Below, in pieces: positions 4,204 to 5,622 of a DNA stretch of 5,622 nucleotides. The stretch lies in NCBI GenBank assembly GCA_004558185.1, contig SFDP01000071.1, forward strand, positions 1 to 5,622, given 5' to 3'. The notes beneath the pieces are model-generated. The model was not told where the DNA came from and searched no databases. It saw nothing but the letters and a program-made list of their open reading frames with translations. Positions within the stretch are counted from its first letter, which is position 1. Each line of letters begins with the position of its first letter. This stretch comes from Lachnospiraceae bacterium. GTDB lineage: Bacteria > Bacillota > Clostridia > Lachnospirales > Lachnospiraceae. The position numbers and the translations under genes were made by a program.

Positions 4204-4235
4204 GAGCATCCGCTTTTGGAGTGGGTGCTCTTTCT
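4204..4235 (+). terminator. toxin 2 mRNA terminator
   Basis: GAGCATCC (4204-4211) pairs with GGGTGCTC (4223-4230), 8 bp including one G-U, loop GCTTTTGGAGT, followed by TTTCT (4231-4235). With the start at 3931 the toxin mRNA would be about 305 nt. Confidence 0.7.
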
Positions 4236-4241
4236 ATGTTC

Positions 4242-4270
4242 ATTATATACTATGCCCCTGGATTTTGCAA
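4242..4270 (-). promoter_or_regulatory. promoter of antisense RNA 2
   Basis: On the minus strand: TTGCAA (4270-4265), 17 bp, TATAAT (4247-4242). Distance and orientation relative to the toxin 3' hairpin mirror the promoter at 1275-1303. Confidence 0.7.
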
Positions 4271-4528
4271 GTATTAAAGAAATTTCGGGCAGCGTCAATT
4301 TACTTTCGGAAACGAAAGGTCAGAAATCACCCTTGTGATTGGTTTCGATTTGCTTCCCCTATTTTACCAGGTTCCCTACCTTTACTCTACTGGTTTTTTT
4401 ATCCATCCATTGCTTCTGTATTTTACGGATGGGAAAGAAAGAACCCAAGGATTCATGAACTGCTGCGCAGCCCTTGACTTCTTTCTTTCTCATCCTGTGT
4501 GTAGTACTTAAGCACTGTATGCCCTTCT
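4271..4528. other. gene-free stretch between toxin module 2 and the ISLre2 relic
   Basis: No coding region is supported on either strand; the short frames here lack ribosome sites and family motifs. It holds CTTTCG-GAAA-CGAAAG (4303-4318, a perfect 6-bp stem with a GAAA tetraloop) and AATCAC-CCTT-GTGATT (4325-4340). There is also a weak ACCAG/CTGGT pair (4366-4370 with 4390-4394) followed by a T7 run (4394-4400). The left end of the ISLre2 element should lie in here, but with the right end outside the window its inverted repeat cannot be identified. Confidence 0.5.
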
Positions 4529-5606
4529 CTAGCAGATTAACTGCTGATTCAATATATCCCTCATCCATTTCATGCTGTGATTCTCTTTTCCGGGGATACT
4601 TCCCTGTAATCTCTCGGCGTACTTCCTTCCCTTCTGCGCTCTCCGTAGCTCCTTCACCAGCTCTTCTTTTTTCTCGATCCGTTTTTCTCTTTTCTGCTTA
4701 TTCTCCTGATAGATCAACAGATCTATGATTTTTCCTCCGTTCATCCGATATGCCCTCAGCCTGGACATCTGATCCGCTCCTTTCCGGCTCCAGCCCATTG
4801 GACGGCTGCTCATCCGGCTTGACAGGACATGGCTCACCTGACCCTCTGCATGGCAGCCCCACACGGCACCTGCCTCTTCTGCATGGATTATTATCCCTTT
4901 CCAGTTGTTCATCAGATAGTTCAGGCTTTCCTCCACCTCACGGCATTTACTCTCTTTCTCCGTTACATCGATAATCTGGCGGAACAGCTTTTTCACACGG
5001 CTGCGCTCTTTTTGATAGATTGCTTCATAGATATCATTCTTTACCTCTGCCGCACTATCCAATAGGTGAACCACCGATCTCTGGATATACTTTTCCATAT
5101 GGAATTTATCCAATACAAAATGGGCTTTTTCAAGGACCTCGCACCCTGCTTTAATCCAGGCAGCTCCATCTCCTGCAATCATGCTCGCCACCCTTGCGGT
5201 AGCTGCTCTCCAATGTTTCTTCCAGTATGGCTGCCGCAGCCCCCATGGTGATTCTTTGATGTCCCTCTATGCCAATCACCTCGTCCAGCAGATATACGGA
5301 TTTCCCCGTCTTTTTTGATGTATAGCAGGTGCGTTTAAATCGGATACTGCCCAGCGGCAGAAGCAGTTCTTTGGGCTGGCCATTCTGCTCAACTACATAG
5401 GCCTCCAAGCGTTCCGCACTGTTTTTTATGGTCTGGTCCATCGTTTCCAGTGTCTCTACCAGAATGTTCCGTGCCAGATTCAGGCTTCTTTCCTGAAGTT
5501 CTTTCCCATAGGAATCAATATCAAGAGCTCCTTCCACAAATTTCCTCATGGTCTTTTCAATTTCATAGGTTTCTTTTTCGATAAAATGTTGTATACTGTT
5601 AATCAT
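4529..5606 (-). pseudogene. ISLre2-family (UPF0236) transposase, internally deleted and frameshifted
   Basis: The start is ATG 5606-5604 with AAAGGTG 6 nt upstream (the GTG at 5615 is less likely). The first frame (about 140 useful residues) reads MINSIQHFIEKETYEIEKTM, MRKFVEGALDIDSYGKEL, QPKELLLPLGSIRFKRTCY and VYLLDEVIGIEGHQR to ESSYRKGGE, then runs out of homology and stops at 5151. A second frame resumes at about 5180 with MIAGDGAAWIKAGCEVLEKA, HFVLDKFHMEKYIQ, MNNWKGIIIH, AVWGCHAEGQVSHVLSSRMS and RPMGWSRKGADQMSRLRAY, ending TAA-equivalent at 4529. These are the ordered blocks of ISLre2 transposases (about 450-480 aa). The segment normally between SYRKGG and GDGAAWIK, roughly 110 residues including the expected first catalytic aspartate region, is missing. 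The fusion changes frame, so no active transposase can be made. The missing length is an estimate from memory of family proteins. Confidence 0.82.
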
Positions 5607-5622
5607 GGAAAGCACCTTTCTT

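Larger units (their letters stand above)
4132..4235 (-). ncRNA. predicted antisense RNA (antitoxin candidate) to toxin 2
   Basis: The predicted start is A4235, 7 nt from the -10 box of the opposing promoter. The RNA would be about 104 nt: AGAAAGAG at the 5' end, a first hairpin GAGCACCC/GGATGCTC (4230-4204, loop containing CCAAAAG), a small hairpin CCTCTC/GAGAGG (4187-4173), and a terminator stem (4171-4143) with a U-run. It is complementary to the whole 3' untranslated region and the last codons of toxin 2. The 5' octamer, first-hairpin position and terminator overlap with the toxin tail are shared with antisense RNA 1. No expression data are available. Confidence 0.65.

Noticed and set aside
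4359..4568. 69-aa minus-strand frame beyond the ISLre2 stop
   Set aside because: It starts inside the ISLre2 C-terminal codons in another frame, has no ribosome site and no recognisable motif.
1..5622. CRISPR array, tRNA, rRNA or replication origin
   Set aside because: No regularly spaced repeats, cloverleaf, rRNA segments or iteron clusters were seen on either strand.

Overview
The window looks like a mobile-element scar zone from a Gram-positive Clostridia chromosome, most likely Lachnospiraceae-like. The basis is strong AAGGAGG-type ribosome binding sites, many TGnTATAAT/TATAAT promoters, moderate G+C, and the families present (CD3072-type TudS-like desulfidase, IS66, IS110 and ISLre2 transposases, Hol_Tox/BsrE-like small membrane peptides). 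The genus is an inference and cannot be fixed from this sequence.

Layout, left to right. (1) 1-389 (+): 3' part of a TudS-related putative desulfidase, cut by the window edge. (2) 390-922: scar DNA. About 30 codons from the start of a TNT-type (NAD glycohydrolase toxin) domain follow an 11-G homopolymer and run directly into the C-terminal third of an IS110-family transposase; both are broken genes. (3) 991-1312: a compact locus with the layout of a type I toxin-antitoxin module: promoter, Shine-Dalgarno-sequestering leader, 27-aa membrane peptide, 3' hairpins, and a strong opposing promoter for a short antisense RNA. (4) 1342-3885: an apparently complete IS66-family element with 19-bp end repeats, tnpA-tnpB-tnpC and its own terminator, but without a recognisable target-site duplication. 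(5) 3896-4270: a second type I-like module with a 41-aa Hol_Tox-like peptide and the same architecture as the first. (6) 4271-4528: gene-free, with small hairpins. (7) 4529-5606 (-): an ISLre2-family transposase pseudogene with a large internal deletion and a frame change.

The most interesting content is the pair of small toxin modules. In both, a minus-strand promoter (TTGAAA or TTGCAA, exactly 17 bp, TATAAT) lies just beyond the toxin mRNA 3' end. In both, the predicted antisense RNA begins with the same octamer AGAAAGAG, folds a first hairpin with a CAAA-containing loop, and ends at a terminator stem with an A-tract that overlaps the end of the toxin ORF. In both leaders the Shine-Dalgarno can be masked by an upstream CCCTC/CCTCCC stretch. 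No antisense RNA has been demonstrated here; this is read from sequence signals. The modules bracket the IS66 copy on the same strand, and the IS right end lies 10 bp from the -35 box of the second toxin promoter. None of the transposase genes other than those of IS66 appears intact.
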